From Methanolobus tindarius DSM 2278 (GTDB taxonomy: Archaea > Halobacteriota > Methanosarcinia > Methanosarcinales > Methanosarcinaceae), in assembly GCF_000504205.1 (NCBI RefSeq), contig NZ_AZAJ01000001.1, positions 2,144,879 through 2,208,878 of the forward strand: 64,000 bases of DNA. Reading direction: 5' to 3'. Position 1 is the stretch's first letter; the number at the start of each line of letters is the position of its first letter. The notes under the pieces were generated by a model, which had not been told where the DNA came from, made no database searches, and saw only the letters and a program-made list of their open reading frames with translations. The position numbers and the translations under genes are program-made. Below are positions 34,694-45,628 of this stretch, in pieces.

Positions 34694-34710
34694 TTTATAT
34701 ATTATATATT
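34694..34710 (+). promoter_or_regulatory. Probable TATA box of the ribosomal L3 operon
   Basis: TTTATATATTATATATT is a strong archaeal TATA element. A start about 25 bases downstream would lie near 34730, leaving roughly 360 bases of leader before rpl3. The space 34440-34690 before it is AT-rich and shows no gene. Confidence 0.6.
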
Positions 34711-34729
34711 CCTTTAATGGCGCAGCGTA

Positions 34730-35092
34730 GATTACATAGGAATATGTAATTCTGCATGTTTAAGATTACAGTGCGAAAAGTCGGATTTAACATGAAGTAT
34801 AATTGGGCCTCTTCAAGAATGCCCGTTTACACATAAGGTGTTAAAATACTGGGATGTTTAAATCTTTTCGAGATGACCCTCAGTAGTTCCTTTGGGCTAC
34901 GAAGGTCCGGTGATGACTGGAATATTGTATAGGTTAGGCGTTGAATGCGTATCATATGAGTACGTGGAGTCCGCTTTATCTAGTCTTCTTCCTGATTATT
35001 TCCGGTTCCTGCCTGACTTTCTCGCGTAAAATGGCCTATGCAAAATTGCATAGACCTGCCAAGAAGAAAATGTGTAAATTAGGAGAATAATA
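34730..35092 (+). other. Long structured leader upstream of rpl3
   Basis: About 360 bases of less AT-rich, non-coding DNA separate the TATA box from rpl3. Self-complementary parts include CGTATCATATGAGTACG (near 34948-34964, one bulge) and CTATGCAAAATTGCATAG (35036-35053), followed by AGGAG before the ATG. No tRNA, box C/D pattern or convincing peptide is found. A cis-acting RNA controlling the ribosomal operon, or an independent small RNA, are both possible; no known family is recognised. Confidence 0.45.
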
Positions 35093-36106
35093 ATGGCAAA
35101 AGGACATAGACCAAAACGAGGTTCACTCGCTTTCAGTCCACGCGTAAGAGCAAAAAGCCACGTACCAAGGTTTAACTCATGGCCAGATGCAGCTGGAGAA
35201 CCAAAGCTCCAGGACTTTGCAGGCTATAAAGTAGGTATGACTCATGTGGTAATGGTAGATGACACAAAGAACAGTCTCACTGAAGGTATGGAGATTTCAG
35301 TTCCGGTAACTGTTGTAGAAACTCCGGCTGTTCGTGTCGCTGCAATTCGTGCTTACGGTAATTCCACTCATGGTGAAAAGGCACTTTCTGAAGCATGGAC
35401 TGCTGATCTTGATGAGAGTCTTGGAAAGTCAATCGTACTTCCAAAAGAGTCTAACACTGAAGAGGCTCTTGCTAAGCTCGAAAGTCTGGTTGAAGAAGGT
35501 AAGGTTACAGACATTAAGGTCATCACATATACTTTACCAAAGAAGCTGACTGGTGTTCCTAAGAAGAATGCAGATCTCATGGAAACAGCAGTAAGTGGTT
35601 CTGATGTAAAGGCAAAGCTCGAGTACGCAAAGTCTGTACTCGGTGCAGAAATCAAAATCACTGATGTATTCAATGAAGGCGCATTCGTCGACGTAGCAGC
35701 TATCACAACCGGTAAGGGTACTCAGGGTCCTGTAAAGAGATGGGGTATCAACCTGCAGAAGAACAAGCACTCACGTCAGGGAAGTCTCAGGCAGATAGGT
35801 ACGCTTGGTCCATGGCACCCAGCTGTCGTCAGGTGGACAATTCCACAGATGGGTCAGATGGGTTACCACCAGAGAACCGAATACAACAAGCGTATTCTTA
35901 AGCTAGGTGAAGATGGAGAAGAGATTACTCCTGCTGGCGGTTTCCTGAACTACGGTCTTGTGCGTGGCGAATACATCCTCATTAAGGGAAGCATTCCCGG
36001 TCCTTCAAAGAGGCTTGTAAGGCTTAGAGATCCAATGAGATCAAAGGTGTCTGCTATGGGTGAACCAGAGATTGTTCACGTAAGTACACAGTCCAAGCAG
36101 GGGTGA
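35093..36106 (+). CDS. rpl3: Ribosomal protein uL3
   Basis: 337 residues, archaeal L3. The basic start [20 protein letters not shown] and the conserved loop reaching the peptidyl transferase centre ([25 protein letters not shown]) are present. First gene of the 23-gene ribosomal cluster; AGGAG lies upstream. rpl4 follows after five bases. Confidence 0.98.
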   Translation: MAKGHRPKRGSLAFSPRVRAKSHVPRFNSWPDAAGEPKLQDFAGYKVGMTHVVMVDDTKNSLTEGMEISVPVTVVETPAVRVAAIRAYGNSTHGEKALSEAWTADLDESLGKSIVLPKESNTEEALAKLESLVEEGKVTDIKVITYTLPKKLTGVPKKNADLMETAVSGSDVKAKLEYAKSVLGAEIKITDVFNEGAFVDVAAITTGKGTQGPVKRWGINLQKNKHSRQGSLRQIGTLGPWHPAVVRWTIPQMGQMGYHQRTEYNKRILKLGEDGEEITPAGGFLNYGLVRGEYILIKGSIPGPSKRLVRLRDPMRSKVSAMGEPEIVHVSTQSKQG

Positions 36107-36111
36107 ACTGA

Positions 36112-36873
36112 ATGGTTACAGCAAATATTATAGATTTATCAGGAAACACAAAGGGTGAAGTTGAACTTCCTGCTGTGTTCGATGAAGTATACAGACCAGA
36201 CCTTATTAAAAGAGCAGTTCTCGCAGCTCAGGGTAACAGGTACCAGCCATATGGTCCAAGGATGTACTCCGGTATGGATACCTCTGCACACTCCTGGGGT
36301 TCAGGAAGAGGTGTAGCACAGATTCCAAGACTTGCTAACGGAAGCCGTGCAGCAAGAGTTCCACAGGCAGTAGGCGGTAGAAGGGCACACCCACCAAAGC
36401 CAGAAGCTGACAGGACTGAGAAGGTCAACAAGAAAGAAAGACGTATGGCAATCCGCTCAGCAATTGCTGCAACGTGCAATGACGATCTTGTAAAGGCACG
36501 TGGTCACAGGTTCGACGCTCAGCTTCCTCTTGTCGCTGCAGATGAACTTGAAACCGTTGAAAAGACCAAGGATGTAGTAAGCTTCCTTCAGAATGCAGGT
36601 CTTTACGATGATGTACTTCGTGCAAAAGATGGAAGGACTATCCGTGCAGGAAAAGGTAAGCTCAGAGGAAGGAGATTCAAGAATAAAAAGAGTGTTCTTA
36701 TTGTTGCAACATGCGACAGTCCAATCATGAAATCTGCAAGGAACCTTGCAGGTGTGGATGTAATTTCAGTTGATTCATTGAATGCTGAAGTTCTGGCTCC
36801 TGGTACTCATGCAGGTAGGCTGACCGTCTGGACTGAATCTGCAATATCCTCACTTGGAGGGATGTTCGAATGA
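36112..36873 (+). CDS. rpl4: Ribosomal protein uL4
   Basis: 253 residues, archaeal L4. The exit-tunnel loop is visible as [20 protein letters not shown], followed by RRAHPPK. Its stop overlaps the rpl23 start by four bases (ATGA), indicating coupled translation. Confidence 0.98.
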   Translation: MVTANIIDLSGNTKGEVELPAVFDEVYRPDLIKRAVLAAQGNRYQPYGPRMYSGMDTSAHSWGSGRGVAQIPRLANGSRAARVPQAVGGRRAHPPKPEADRTEKVNKKERRMAIRSAIAATCNDDLVKARGHRFDAQLPLVAADELETVEKTKDVVSFLQNAGLYDDVLRAKDGRTIRAGKGKLRGRRFKNKKSVLIVATCDSPIMKSARNLAGVDVISVDSLNAEVLAPGTHAGRLTVWTESAISSLGGMFE

Positions 36874-37118
36874 GCGTTATCAAATATCCGTTTATTACTG
36901 AAAAAGCAATGATGTTGCTGGATGATAACAAACTCCAGTTTATTGTTGATACTCGCGCAAACAAAAAGCAGATCAAGGCCGATGTAATGAAGATGTACGG
37001 GTTCCCTGTATTATCTGTCTGCACAATGAGCACAATGAAAGGTCTTAAGAAAGCTATCGTTACTTTCGAAGGAACTGATGCAGCTCATGAAATTGCAACC
37101 AGGATCGGCCTGATGTGA
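36870..37118 (+). CDS. rpl23: Ribosomal protein uL23
   Basis: 82 residues, the compact archaeal form: [20 protein letters not shown] and [20 protein letters not shown]. It sits at the tunnel exit and binds SRP and the translocon. Overlaps rpl4; rpl2 follows after 11 bases. Confidence 0.97.
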   Translation: MSVIKYPFITEKAMMLLDDNKLQFIVDTRANKKQIKADVMKMYGFPVLSVCTMSTMKGLKKAIVTFEGTDAAHEIATRIGLM

Positions 37119-37129
37119 GGTGGACATAA

Positions 37130-37843
37130 ATGACAAAGAGAATCATATCACAGAACAGGGGTCGCGGAACTCCTACATACAGGGCTCCATCACACAAGTA
37201 CAAAGCTGCACTTAAACACCCACGTGTCGATGAAGAAGGCACATTGTACGGTACAGTTATTGAGATTACACACGATCCGGCTCGTTCAGCACCAATTGTC
37301 AAAGTTTCTTTTGAGAATGGTGAAGAGCGCCTGATCCTTGCTCCTGAAGGTATAGCAGTTGGTGAGAAGATCGCTTGCGGAATTTCAGCTGAAATCAAAC
37401 CTGGTAACATCCTGCCTCTTGCAGAGATCCCAGAAGGTATTCCAGTCTGCAACATTGAGTCCAAGCCAAATGATGGTGGACAGTTCGCACGTGCATCAGG
37501 TGTCTATGCAACAGTTGTCTCTCACGACCGTGGAAAGACAGTTGTCCAGATGCCATCAGGTGAAATGAAGTGGTTAAATCCAAAATGCCGCGCAACAATC
37601 GGTATTGTTGCTGGTGGTGGAAGGGTAGACAGGCCATTCCTCAAGGCAGGTAAGAAATACCACAAGATGAAGACAAGAGCTGCAAAGTATCCACGTGTAT
37701 CAGGTATTGCTATGAACGCCATTGACCACCCATTCGGTGGAGGTAACCGCAAGCACCCTGGTAAGCCAACAACAGTTGGTAGGAATGCACCTCCTGGTCG
37801 TAAGGTAGGTCAGATCGCAGCACGCAGGACCGGAAAGCGTTAA
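37130..37843 (+). CDS. rpl2: Ribosomal protein uL2
   Basis: 237 residues. The C-terminal [20 protein letters not shown] holds the conserved His region near the peptidyl transferase centre, and ends [11 protein letters not shown]. Preceded by GAGGTGG. Confidence 0.98.
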   Translation: MTKRIISQNRGRGTPTYRAPSHKYKAALKHPRVDEEGTLYGTVIEITHDPARSAPIVKVSFENGEERLILAPEGIAVGEKIACGISAEIKPGNILPLAEIPEGIPVCNIESKPNDGGQFARASGVYATVVSHDRGKTVVQMPSGEMKWLNPKCRATIGIVAGGGRVDRPFLKAGKKYHKMKTRAAKYPRVSGIAMNAIDHPFGGGNRKHPGKPTTVGRNAPPGRKVGQIAARRTGKR

Positions 37844-37857
37844 CCGGAGGTTAGTAC

Positions 37858-38271
37858 ATGGCAAAGAAAACATCATCAAGATTACCAAAACGAAAAGGTG
37901 AATATACCTACCGTGGCAAGACGGTAGCAGAACTCCAGGCTCTGGATGCCGATGAGTTTATAGGCATGCTTCCTGCACGTGAACGCCGTACTCTTAAGAG
38001 GGGCTACACAGAAGGCAGGAAGGACGTTGTCCAGCAGCTCAAAGACGGTAAAGATAATTTGAGGACCCACTACAGGGATATTATTATCTTCCCTGAGATG
38101 GTCGGCAAAAATGTAGAAGTATACAACGGCAAGTCATTTGTGGCATTTGAGATTCAGCCTGAAATGATCGGACACAGGTTCGGAGAATTCGCACCAACTC
38201 GCTCAAGAGTATCTCACGGTAGCGCTGGTGTAGGAGCAACCCGTTCAAGCAAGTTCGTGCCACTTAAGTAA
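37858..38271 (+). CDS. rps19: Ribosomal protein uS19
   Basis: 137 residues, archaeal S19 with an N-terminal extension rich in Lys ([19 protein letters not shown]) and the conserved core [20 protein letters not shown] and [18 protein letters not shown] lies upstream. Confidence 0.97.
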   Translation: MAKKTSSRLPKRKGEYTYRGKTVAELQALDADEFIGMLPARERRTLKRGYTEGRKDVVQQLKDGKDNLRTHYRDIIIFPEMVGKNVEVYNGKSFVAFEIQPEMIGHRFGEFAPTRSRVSHGSAGVGATRSSKFVPLK

Positions 38272-38282
38272 GGTGAGATAAC

Positions 38283-38738
38283 ATGGCAAGAATTGGATAT
38301 TCAATTGAAATGGACTCTGCTGTAAGTTCAAAAGCAATGGGTTCTGAGCTTCACATCTCCCCGAAAAAGTCACGTGAACTCTGTAAAGCGATCAAAGGCA
38401 TGCGTACCAGTGTTGCCCAGAAGTACCTGGAAGATGTAGTGATTATGAAGCAGGCAGTACCTTTCAAGAGGCACTGTGATGGATCTGGTCACAGAAAAGG
38501 TCCAATGGCAAATGGTAGGTATCCTGTAAAGGTTGCTGAGGCTTTCCTTAAGATTCTGGAAAATGCCAGAAGCAACGCTGAATACAAGGGACTTGACCCG
38601 GAGCACATGTACATTGCACATGCTGCTGCAAAACGCGGACGTGTTATTCATGGTATGAGGCCAAGAGCACGCGGACGCGGCAGTCCAAGTAACACAGAGA
38701 CTGTGAATGTTGAGATTATTTTGAATGAGGTGCGCTAA
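38283..38738 (+). CDS. rpl22: Ribosomal protein uL22
   Basis: 151 residues. Conserved helix [15 protein letters not shown], tunnel hairpin region and the end [20 protein letters not shown] are present. Its stop shares one base with the rps3 start (TAATG). Confidence 0.97.
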   Translation: MARIGYSIEMDSAVSSKAMGSELHISPKKSRELCKAIKGMRTSVAQKYLEDVVIMKQAVPFKRHCDGSGHRKGPMANGRYPVKVAEAFLKILENARSNAEYKGLDPEHMYIAHAAAKRGRVIHGMRPRARGRGSPSNTETVNVEIILNEVR

Positions 38739-39664
38739 TGGCAATAGAGAAGAAATTCGTTCAGGAAGGATATGTAAAAGCTTCAATGAACGAATATTTC
38801 ACAAAACAGCTCAGCAAAGCAGGTTATGGTGGAATGGAAATCAACCGTACTCCTATGGGTACCCAGATCACTGTATATGCTGAGAAGCCAGGCATGGTCA
38901 TTGGTAAAGCTGGTAAGGTCATCCGCAAGCTTACGCGTGATATCGACAGAATGTATGATATGGACAACCCCCAGATAGATGCTCAGGAAGTTAAAAAGCC
39001 AGAGCTCAATGCCCAGATGATGGCAACTCGCCTTGCTTCTTCAATTGAAAGAGGCTGGTATTTCAGAAAAGCCGGTCATAATACCCTCCGGGCAATTATG
39101 AACTCCGGTGCACTGGGCTGTGAGATAGTTATTTCAGGTAAATTGACAGGTGCAAGGTCAAGGGTTGAAAAGCTCGTTGACGGTTACATCAAGCACGCTG
39201 GAAAACCTGTTGATGATATAGTAGACGAGGGATTCGCAACAGCTGTAAAGAAGCTTGGAACCCTTGGTTGTAAAGTAAGAATCATTCCTCCTGGAGCAGT
39301 TCTCCCTGACGCTTTTGACATCAGAACTGATGTTGTAGAGGATGTTACAGAGGCAGTTGCACCGGAAGCTGCAAAGGCTGACGTGACAGAACTCGTAGAA
39401 AAAGAATCAGAAGGCGAAGTTGCAGATGAAGAGGAAACAGTAGAAGTTGCCGAAGAGGTTGCAGAAGCAGGAGTCGCTGAAGAGGCCTCAGCTGAGGAAG
39501 TTGAGGAAGAATCCTGTGCAGAAGAGGCAGCAGAATCTGATGATTCCATTCCGGTAGAGGATCTCGGAGATGAACAGCGTAGACTGGTTGACGGTGTATG
39601 GCAGCACAAGCATGAAGGCTATGATTACTGGCATCCTGTTGCACGTGTTCATAAGGAGGGATAA
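38738..39664 (+). CDS. rps3: Ribosomal protein uS3 with long acidic C-terminal extension
   Basis: 308 residues. The KH domain ([20 protein letters not shown]) and C-terminal S3 domain ([20 protein letters not shown]) end near residue 200. About 75 residues rich in Glu and Ala follow ([20 protein letters not shown]), then an aromatic/His end [19 protein letters not shown]. Many archaeal S3 proteins are shorter. The extension is probably disordered and solvent-exposed at the mRNA entry side; its role is unknown. Confidence 0.97.
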   Translation: MAIEKKFVQEGYVKASMNEYFTKQLSKAGYGGMEINRTPMGTQITVYAEKPGMVIGKAGKVIRKLTRDIDRMYDMDNPQIDAQEVKKPELNAQMMATRLASSIERGWYFRKAGHNTLRAIMNSGALGCEIVISGKLTGARSRVEKLVDGYIKHAGKPVDDIVDEGFATAVKKLGTLGCKVRIIPPGAVLPDAFDIRTDVVEDVTEAVAPEAAKADVTELVEKESEGEVADEEETVEVAEEVAEAGVAEEASAEEVEEESCAEEAAESDDSIPVEDLGDEQRRLVDGVWQHKHEGYDYWHPVARVHKEG

Positions 39665-39667
39665 GCA

Positions 39668-39871
39668 ATGGCAATTCTTCGTATGAACGAGATCAGGGAT
39701 ATGTCCCCGGAAGAAAGAATGGACGAGCTTGACAAGATGAGAGATGAGCTTATTCGCGAGCGTGCCCTTTCATCTGCTGGCGGTGCTCCTGACAATCCAG
39801 GAAGGATTGGGGAACTCAGGAAAACCGTTGCAAGGATAAAGACCGTCCAGAGGGAAATGAAGGAGATCTGA
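39668..39871 (+). CDS. rpl29: Ribosomal protein uL29
   Basis: 67 residues, helical-hairpin protein: [22 protein letters not shown] and [17 protein letters not shown]. It lies three bases after rps3, with AAGGAGG upstream. Confidence 0.96.
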   Translation: MAILRMNEIRDMSPEERMDELDKMRDELIRERALSSAGGAPDNPGRIGELRKTVARIKTVQREMKEI

Positions 39872-39872
39872 C

Positions 39873-40184
39873 TTGGAGATCACTCCTTCAAATCTGGTCT
39901 TCCATGAACTAATCGGACTACAGGTGGAAATTGCAGAGTCTGTCAACCCTGCGCTAAAAGCCATCAGTGGAAAAGTTGTCGACGAAACCAGGAATATGCT
40001 GATAATTCAAACAAAGGAGAGAACAGAAAAAATGGTTCAAAAAAACGGTACAACCTTTGTGTTTCAGATACCTGCCCACCTGTCCGGTAAACATGCTGAG
40101 AGGTATGTCAAAGTGAATGGAAACCTTCTGCTCTCACAACCTGAGAACAGAACAAAGAACATAAGAAAAATACACATGAGGTAA
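39873..40184 (+). CDS. rnp1: RNase P protein subunit Rpp29
   Basis: 103 residues, archaeal Rpp29/Pop4, a component of RNase P that helps the RNA cut the 5' leader of pre-tRNA. Sm-like beta barrel: [41 protein letters not shown]. The start is TTG 39873 with AGGAGAT six bases upstream, one base after rpl29. Its place between rpl29 and rps17 is standard in archaea. Confidence 0.93.
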   Translation: MEITPSNLVFHELIGLQVEIAESVNPALKAISGKVVDETRNMLIIQTKERTEKMVQKNGTTFVFQIPAHLSGKHAERYVKVNGNLLLSQPENRTKNIRKIHMR

Positions 40185-40189
40185 TAATC

Positions 40190-40519
40190 ATGGTTAGAGA
40201 TATTGGATTGGATGTCCCCACTCCTGAAGAAGAGTGCGACGATGTCAATTGTCCATTCCATGGAACACTCCCTGTTCGTGGACAGGTTCTTGTAGGAACT
40301 GTTGTTAGCGATAAAATGGACAAGACAGTGGTTATCCAACGTAAACATGAAGTGCTGATCAAAAAGTATCAGAGATACGAGAAGAGGCAATCCAAGATCC
40401 ACGCACACAATCCTCCATGCATTGATGCAAAGGTTGGAGATGTTGTGACAGTGGTAGAATGTAGGCCTCTTAGTAAGACAAAATCATATGTAGTCATCAA
40501 GGCGGAGGCACAGGAATGA
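40190..40519 (+). CDS. rps17: Ribosomal protein uS17
   Basis: 109 residues with the archaeal N-terminal extension ([19 protein letters not shown]) and the OB-fold core [28 protein letters not shown], shown in two pieces of the same stretch. It overlaps rpl14 by four bases. Confidence 0.97.
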   Translation: MVRDIGLDVPTPEEECDDVNCPFHGTLPVRGQVLVGTVVSDKMDKTVVIQRKHEVLIKKYQRYEKRQSKIHAHNPPCIDAKVGDVVTVVECRPLSKTKSYVVIKAEAQE

Positions 40520-40914
40520 GGGGAATTAGATCAACCGTTCCACGTGCACTTAACGCTGGTGCTAAGATCGACTGTGTAGACAATACTGGTGCACGTGTAG
40601 TCGAAATTATCTCCGTAAAGGGCTACAGAGGTGTTAAGAACAGACACCCAAGGGCAGGTATAGGCGACATGTGCGTAGTTTCCGTGAAAAAAGGAACTCC
40701 GGAAATGCGTAAACAGATTCTCCTTGCAGTGGTAGTACGCCAGAAGCAGGAGCTTCGTCGTCCAGACGGCCTTAGGGTTTCCTTTGAAGACAATGCAGTT
40801 GTCATTGTAGACAAGGATGGAATTCCAAAAGGAACCGATTTTAAGGGACCTGTTGCCAGAGAGGCTGCAGAGAGGTATCCAAAGATCGGTACAACAGCAT
40901 CTATGGTAATGTGA
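40516..40914 (+). CDS. rpl14: Ribosomal protein uL14
   Basis: 132 residues. Conserved core [19 protein letters not shown] and [14 protein letters not shown], then [18 protein letters not shown]. Starts within the rps17 stop (ATGA). Confidence 0.98.
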   Translation: MRGIRSTVPRALNAGAKIDCVDNTGARVVEIISVKGYRGVKNRHPRAGIGDMCVVSVKKGTPEMRKQILLAVVVRQKQELRRPDGLRVSFEDNAVVIVDKDGIPKGTDFKGPVAREAAERYPKIGTTASMVM

Positions 40915-40924
40915 GGTGTGAATA

Positions 40925-41278
40925 ATGGTATCAAATCAGCCAAGAAAACAGAGGAAAGCAAGATATACAGCTCCTCTGCACATCAAGCAGAAGTATATGG
41001 GTGCTCTCCTGTCAAAGGATCTCCGTGAAAAGTATGGATCCCGCAGTGCCAACGTTATCGTTGGTGACACAGTAAAACTTATGCGCGGCGACCATGCAGG
41101 GACAACCGGAAAGGTTGAAGCAATTTCCCTTAAACACGGTACCATCGTTGTTGAAGGTGTAACAGTTTCAAAAGCAGATGGAACTGAGGTTGCAAGACCG
41201 GTGTACCCTTCAAATGTGATGATCACAAACCTTGAATTGAAGGATAAACACAGAGAAGAAGTTATCAGTAACAGGTGA
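40925..41278 (+). CDS. rpl24: Ribosomal protein uL24
   Basis: 117 residues with the KOW motif ([20 protein letters not shown]) and archaeal flanks, including the N-terminal [18 protein letters not shown]. Preceded by GAGGTG. Confidence 0.97.
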   Translation: MVSNQPRKQRKARYTAPLHIKQKYMGALLSKDLREKYGSRSANVIVGDTVKLMRGDHAGTTGKVEAISLKHGTIVVEGVTVSKADGTEVARPVYPSNVMITNLELKDKHREEVISNR

Positions 41279-41282
41279 TTTT

Positions 41283-41993
41283 GTGGGCAAACATCAGAAA
41301 AGAATATCTGTCCCAAACAGCTGGCAGATATCAAAGAAATCCAACAAATGGATCACAGCAACAAGACCCGGTCCACATAACAAGCAGCAGAGTATTCCTC
41401 TTGGTGTAGTCCTTAGGGATATGCTGGGTATTGTAGACACCCGTGCAGAGGCAAAGCGCGTTCTTTCAGAAGGCAATGTGCTCGTTGATGGTGTTGTAAG
41501 AAAGGATCTCAGGTTCCCTGTAGGTCTTTTAGATGTAATTACAATTCCTCTTGAGAATGTTGCATATCGTGTGCTGCTGGACCGCAAGGGAAGACTTGAA
41601 GTTCATAAGCTGGCAGATATGAATGCAAACAAGCTTTGCAGGATTAACGGCAAGACTATAGTTAAAGGTGGGGCAGTACAGCTTAACCTCAATGACGGTA
41701 CAAACCTCATTGGTTCTAACGATTATAAACCAAAGGATTCACTTATTCTTACAATGCCTGGCAAGGAAATTGTCAAGCACATAAAGTACGAAGTGGGTAA
41801 CCTTGCTATGATTGTTGGTGGTAGACACACCGGCGAGATCGGAACCATCAAAGAAATCAACACAGTAAGAAGTTCCAGACACAACACTGTCTCTATTTCA
41901 GGTGAATATGATTTTGAGACCATCGAAGACTTCGTTGTTGTTATTGGTGAGAATGAACCTGAGATCAAACTAGGTGGTGAGGTAGTTGAGTAA
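41283..41993 (+). CDS. rps4e: Ribosomal protein eS4
   Basis: 236 residues, archaeal/eukaryotic S4e with S4-type RNA-binding, central and KOW ([16 protein letters not shown]) domains. The start is GTG 41283, five bases after rpl24, with the AGGTGA of the rpl24 end as its site. The end overlaps the likely rpl5 start. Confidence 0.97.
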   Translation: MGKHQKRISVPNSWQISKKSNKWITATRPGPHNKQQSIPLGVVLRDMLGIVDTRAEAKRVLSEGNVLVDGVVRKDLRFPVGLLDVITIPLENVAYRVLLDRKGRLEVHKLADMNANKLCRINGKTIVKGGAVQLNLNDGTNLIGSNDYKPKDSLILTMPGKEIVKHIKYEVGNLAMIVGGRHTGEIGTIKEINTVRSSRHNTVSISGEYDFETIEDFVVVIGENEPEIKLGGEVVE

Positions 41994-42495
41994 TCCAATG
42001 AGAACACCTGTAGTTGAAAAGGTAGTTGTTCACATGGGTGTCGGAGAAAGTGGTCAGCACCTTGTAGATGCTGAAGGCATTCTCGGTGAGATTACCGGAC
42101 AGACAGTTATCAGGACTTATTCAAAGAGAACTCTTCCAGCATTTGGTATCAAGAAAAATGAACCAATTGGATGTAAGGTCACACTCAGGTCTGACAGTGC
42201 AGAAGAGTTCCTTAAAACAGCACTTAATATTGTAGAGAGCAAACTTAGATCATCCCAGTTCGACAAATACGGAAACGTTGCTTTTGGTATTGAAGAACAC
42301 ACTGACTTCCCTGGAATGAAGTATGACCCGCAAATAGGTATCTTTGGAATGGATATCAATGTTGTTGTAAACCGTCCAGGTTACAGGATCAGCAAGAGAA
42401 GGATAGTCAAGAGGAAGATCCCATCATCTCACAGAATTACAAAAGAGGATACAATTGCTTTCTTCAAAGACAAATACTCCGTGGAGGTAATTTAA
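41986..42495 (+). CDS. rpl5: Ribosomal protein uL5
   Basis: 169 residues. Core features [37 protein letters not shown] and RRIVKRKIP are present. Start either TTG 41986 (MSNPMRTP, overlapping rps4e, with GGTGG eight bases upstream) or ATG 41998; the former agrees with the usual N-terminal length. rps14 begins directly after the stop. Confidence 0.96.
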   Translation: MSNPMRTPVVEKVVVHMGVGESGQHLVDAEGILGEITGQTVIRTYSKRTLPAFGIKKNEPIGCKVTLRSDSAEEFLKTALNIVESKLRSSQFDKYGNVAFGIEEHTDFPGMKYDPQIGIFGMDINVVVNRPGYRISKRRIVKRKIPSSHRITKEDTIAFFKDKYSVEVI

Positions 42496-42648
42496 ATGGT
42501 ACAAACCACAAAGAGCTTTGGAAGAGGAGCAAGTGAATGCAAGAGATGTGGAAGAAAACAGGGTCTTATAAGGAAATATGGCATTTACCTTTGCAGACAC
42601 TGCTTCCGTGAAGTTGCCCACGATATGGGATTTGAAAAGTATACGTGA
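42496..42648 (+). CDS. rps14: Ribosomal protein uS14, zinc type
   Basis: A short gene of 50 residues directly after rpl5. It carries the four-cysteine zinc site (Cys15, 18, 33, 36 in [10 protein letters not shown] and YLCRHCFRE) of the C+ form of S14. GTGGAGGT precedes the ATG. The position between rpl5 and rps8 is the expected one. Confidence 0.97.
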   Translation: MVQTTKSFGRGASECKRCGRKQGLIRKYGIYLCRHCFREVAHDMGFEKYT

Positions 42649-42658
42649 GGTGAAAGAA

Positions 42659-43051
42659 ATGGTATTATTAGATCCACTCGCTGATGCTTTGTCTACAATT
42701 AAGAACGCAGAAGCAATTGGTAAGGATTCCTGTATCATTAAACCCGCATCCAAACTCATAGGCACTGTACTCAAAGTAATGCAGGACCGTGGCTATGTAG
42801 GCGAATTCGAATTTATCGAAGACGGTAAGGCGGGTGTTTACAAGGTAGAACTCATTGGTAGGATCAACAAGTGTGGTGCTATCAAACCACGTTATTCAGT
42901 AGGTGCTGCAGACTTTGAGAGATGGGAAAAACAGTTCCTTCCTGCAAAGAACTTCGGAACATTGATACTGACTACATCAAATGGTGTAATATCACAGTAC
43001 GAGGCACGTGAGAATAACGTCGGTGGACAGTTAATTGCATATGTGTACTGA
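42659..43051 (+). CDS. rps8: Ribosomal protein uS8
   Basis: 130 residues beginning [18 protein letters not shown], with the conserved end [17 protein letters not shown] 42659 is preferred because GAGGTGA lies just upstream and the N-terminus is standard; the frame stays open further upstream only because it passes through rps14. Confidence 0.97.
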   Translation: MVLLDPLADALSTIKNAEAIGKDSCIIKPASKLIGTVLKVMQDRGYVGEFEFIEDGKAGVYKVELIGRINKCGAIKPRYSVGAADFERWEKQFLPAKNFGTLILTTSNGVISQYEARENNVGGQLIAYVY

Positions 43052-43066
43052 TGGAAGTGATGTCAC

Positions 43067-43600
43067 ATGGCAAAAGAAATAAAGAAAACAATCGAGATCC
43101 CTGAAGGCGTGACCGTCACAATGCAGGGTAAGCTCCTGTCAGTCACTGGTCCAAAAGGCAAGATTGAGAGGGACTTCTGGTACCCTGGTATTAAGATCGA
43201 GGTTGCAGGTTCAGAGATCATTGTAGATTCAACAGTCTTGAAAAAGACTCAGAAAGCAATGGTCGGTACCTTTGCATCCCATATCACAAATATGATGAAA
43301 GGTGTCACCGAGGGATTCGAATATCGCATGAAGGTCGTTTACTCTCACTTCCCTATGCAGCTTAAGGTTGAAGGGGACAAGTTGATGATTGGCAATTTCC
43401 TTGGAGAGAAAAAAGCAAGATCTGCAAAGATTCTTGGAGATACCAAGGTAAAGGCATCAGGTGACGAGGTCATTGTCACAGGTTACAACAAGGAAGATGT
43501 CGGGCAGACAGCTGCTAACATCGAGCAGACCACAAGGATAAAGAGATTCGACCCTCGCGTATTCCAGGACGGAATATACACTGTGGAGAAGATAGTGTAG
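43067..43600 (+). CDS. rpl6: Ribosomal protein uL6
   Basis: 177 residues, two repeated L6 domains; [20 protein letters not shown] and [20 protein letters not shown] mark the core. Preceded by a weaker GGAAGTGATG site. Confidence 0.97.
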   Translation: MAKEIKKTIEIPEGVTVTMQGKLLSVTGPKGKIERDFWYPGIKIEVAGSEIIVDSTVLKKTQKAMVGTFASHITNMMKGVTEGFEYRMKVVYSHFPMQLKVEGDKLMIGNFLGEKKARSAKILGDTKVKASGDEVIVTGYNKEDVGQTAANIEQTTRIKRFDPRVFQDGIYTVEKIV

Positions 43601-43609
43601 GTGATTTGA

Positions 43610-43999
43610 ATGGATGATAAAGTTAAACGCCTTTTTAAGGTAAGGAAAATCCAGAAACACAAGAAACCTCAGTTCAAGAGAACCGAGAGTCACAAGTACA
43701 AGCGTCTGGATGACAACTGGAGGCGTCCAAGAGGTCTTCAGGGCAAACAGCGCAAGGGCATTAAGGCAAAGGGCGCTGTCGCACAGGTAGGCTACGGAAG
43801 TCCCGTCGCTGTTAAGGGTTTACACCCATCTGGATATGCAGAAGTTCTTGTCTGTACGATTTCACAGCTTGACGATATCAACGCAGAAGCAGAAGCTGTC
43901 AGGATATCTGCAAAAGTTGGTGGAAGAAAGAAGGCACTCATAGAGGCAAAGGCTGCAGAGCTTTCCATAAAGGTCCTCAACCCAACAAGAGGTGAGTAA
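43610..43999 (+). CDS. rpl32e: Ribosomal protein eL32
   Basis: 129 residues: [37 protein letters not shown] and the following [15 protein letters not shown]. Archaeal/eukaryotic-specific protein of the large subunit. AGGTGA lies upstream. Confidence 0.97.
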   Translation: MDDKVKRLFKVRKIQKHKKPQFKRTESHKYKRLDDNWRRPRGLQGKQRKGIKAKGAVAQVGYGSPVAVKGLHPSGYAEVLVCTISQLDDINAEAEAVRISAKVGGRKKALIEAKAAELSIKVLNPTRGE

Positions 44000-44000
44000 G

Positions 44001-44459
44001 ATGACCGATCTGTCAAATCAGAAGAGGATTGCTGCGGCAGTTATGGACTGTGGTGTCAACAGAGTATGGCTTGATCCTGAAGCAGCTGAGGATATTGCAG
44101 TAGCTATAACAAGGGCTGACATCCGTGAGCTCATTGAAGCAGGCAGTATTAAAGCAGTTCAGGTTAAAGGTGTAAGCCGTGGACGTGCAAGAGTAAGAGA
44201 TGCAAAGCGCAAGTACGGTCACCGTAAAGGACACGGTAAGAGGAAAGGTAAAAAGGGCGCACGTAATCCTCGCAAGGAGCAGTGGATGAAGAAGATCCGT
44301 GCTCTTAGAAAGGAACTGAAACAGATGCGTGAAGATGGCTCATTGGATAGGTCAACCTATTGTAAGGTTTACCGTAAGGCTAAGGGTGGAGAATACCGCA
44401 GTGTGGCTCACCTTAAAGCACACCTTGAGTCAGAGAAGCTCATTAAGCACGAGGAATAA
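44001..44459 (+). CDS. rpl19e: Ribosomal protein eL19
   Basis: 152 residues: [35 protein letters not shown] and the basic helix region. ATG 44001 is chosen because GAGGTGA (43989-43995) lies five bases before it; a GTG at 43992 would fall inside that site. Confidence 0.96.
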   Translation: MTDLSNQKRIAAAVMDCGVNRVWLDPEAAEDIAVAITRADIRELIEAGSIKAVQVKGVSRGRARVRDAKRKYGHRKGHGKRKGKKGARNPRKEQWMKKIRALRKELKQMREDGSLDRSTYCKVYRKAKGGEYRSVAHLKAHLESEKLIKHEE

Positions 44460-44461
44460 TC

Positions 44462-44983
44462 ATGGCAACAGGACCCAAATATAAAGTCGCATTCAGGCGA
44501 CGAAGAGAAGGGCGTACTGATTACCACCAGAGACTCAGGTTACTTCTTTCAAAGGAAGACCGTGTGGTAGTACGCAAGAGTTCAAGGCACATGCAGGTCC
44601 AGCTTGTAGCTCCAAAACCTGAAGGAGATGTAACTCTTTCAACTGCAATTTCAACAGAACTTAAAAAGTATGGATATGATGCTCCAACAGGAAACACAAC
44701 AGCAGCATATCTGACAGGACTGTTATTCGGTTACAAGGCACTGAGTGAAGGATATGATTACGGCGTTCTTGATATAGGACTCCAGGCATCATCTTCTGGA
44801 TCACGTGTGTATGCAACCTTGAAAGGCATCGTAGATGCAGGATTCGAGATTCCTCATGACTCATCTGTACTTCCTTCAGATGAGAGAGTAAGAGGAGAAC
44901 ACGTAGCAGAGTACATGGAAGGCTCAAATCTGCCTGAACTGTTTGATGCAGTTAAGGAAAAGATCTCTGCAGAGTTCAATTAG
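44462..44983 (+). CDS. rpl18: Ribosomal protein uL18
   Basis: 173 residues, binds 5S r[21 protein letters not shown] and the [11 protein letters not shown] region are recognisable. Two bases after eL19. Confidence 0.97.
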   Translation: MATGPKYKVAFRRRREGRTDYHQRLRLLLSKEDRVVVRKSSRHMQVQLVAPKPEGDVTLSTAISTELKKYGYDAPTGNTTAAYLTGLLFGYKALSEGYDYGVLDIGLQASSSGSRVYATLKGIVDAGFEIPHDSSVLPSDERVRGEHVAEYMEGSNLPELFDAVKEKISAEFN

Positions 44984-44991
44984 GTGATTAC

Positions 44992-45627
44992 ATGGCATAT
45001 GAATATGAAGAAGAATGGGTTCCACAAACAAGACTTGGAAAACTCGTTCAAGAAGGGCAGATCACTTCCATGGACGAGGTAATCGATTCAGGTCTTCCTG
45101 TAAGGGAATCCCAGATTATCGATATCCTTTTACCGGATCTTGAGGACGAGGTTCTGGATATCAACATGGTTCAGAGGATGACTGACTCCGGACGTCGTGT
45201 AAAGTTCAGAGCAACTGTTATTGTTGGTAATGGAAACGGCTTTGTCGGTCTTGGACAGGCAAAGGATGTTCAGGTCGGACCTGCTATCAGGAAGGCTATC
45301 AGCAATGCAAAGATCAACATTATCAAGGTAAAGCGTGGGTGCGGTTCATGGGAATGCGCATGCGGTCTTGAGCACACAGTTCCTTCACAGGTTCGTGGAA
45401 AAGCCGGCAGTGTTCTGGTAGAGCTTAAACCAGCACCACGTGGACTTGGTCTTGCTGCAGGAGACACTGCAAGAAAAGTACTTGAAAAGGCAGGCATTAA
45501 AGATGTCTGGACAAGGACCGAAGGTACCACCAGGACAACCCTGAACTTTGCAAAAGCTACATTTAATGCACTGGAAAATACAGGTGTTGTAAGAATGCCT
45601 GCAAACCATGGCAAGAAGGAGGCTTAA
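44992..45627 (+). CDS. rps5: Ribosomal protein uS5
   Basis: 211 residues, archaeal S5 with the S5 fold core [19 protein letters not shown] and the C-terminal [12 protein letters not shown] segment, rich in cysteine. The end provides the AAGGAGG site of rpl30. Confidence 0.97.
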   Translation: MAYEYEEEWVPQTRLGKLVQEGQITSMDEVIDSGLPVRESQIIDILLPDLEDEVLDINMVQRMTDSGRRVKFRATVIVGNGNGFVGLGQAKDVQVGPAIRKAISNAKINIIKVKRGCGSWECACGLEHTVPSQVRGKAGSVLVELKPAPRGLGLAAGDTARKVLEKAGIKDVWTRTEGTTRTTLNFAKATFNALENTGVVRMPANHGKKEA

Positions 45628-45628
45628 A

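Noticed and set aside
34558-34749. 63-codon open frame before the ribosomal leader
   Set aside because: Codon use is random-like, it overlaps the strong TATA box of the L3 operon and it has no ribosome-binding site.
34870-35020. Box C/D sRNA-like signals (TGATGA and CTGA) and a 19-codon leader peptide in the rpl3 leader
   Set aside because: The box spacings do not fit a C/D RNA, and the small frame lacks a ribosome-binding site and a meaningful sequence.
39184-39674. Long antisense frames rich in Ser, Ala or Leu opposite rps3
   Set aside because: Created by the repetitive Glu/Ala codons of the S3 acidic tail; low-complexity translation only.
42578-42658. Longer rps8 start upstream of 42659
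   Set aside because: That extension only runs through the rps14 gene in another frame; the ATG at 42659 has the correct N-terminus and ribosome-binding site.
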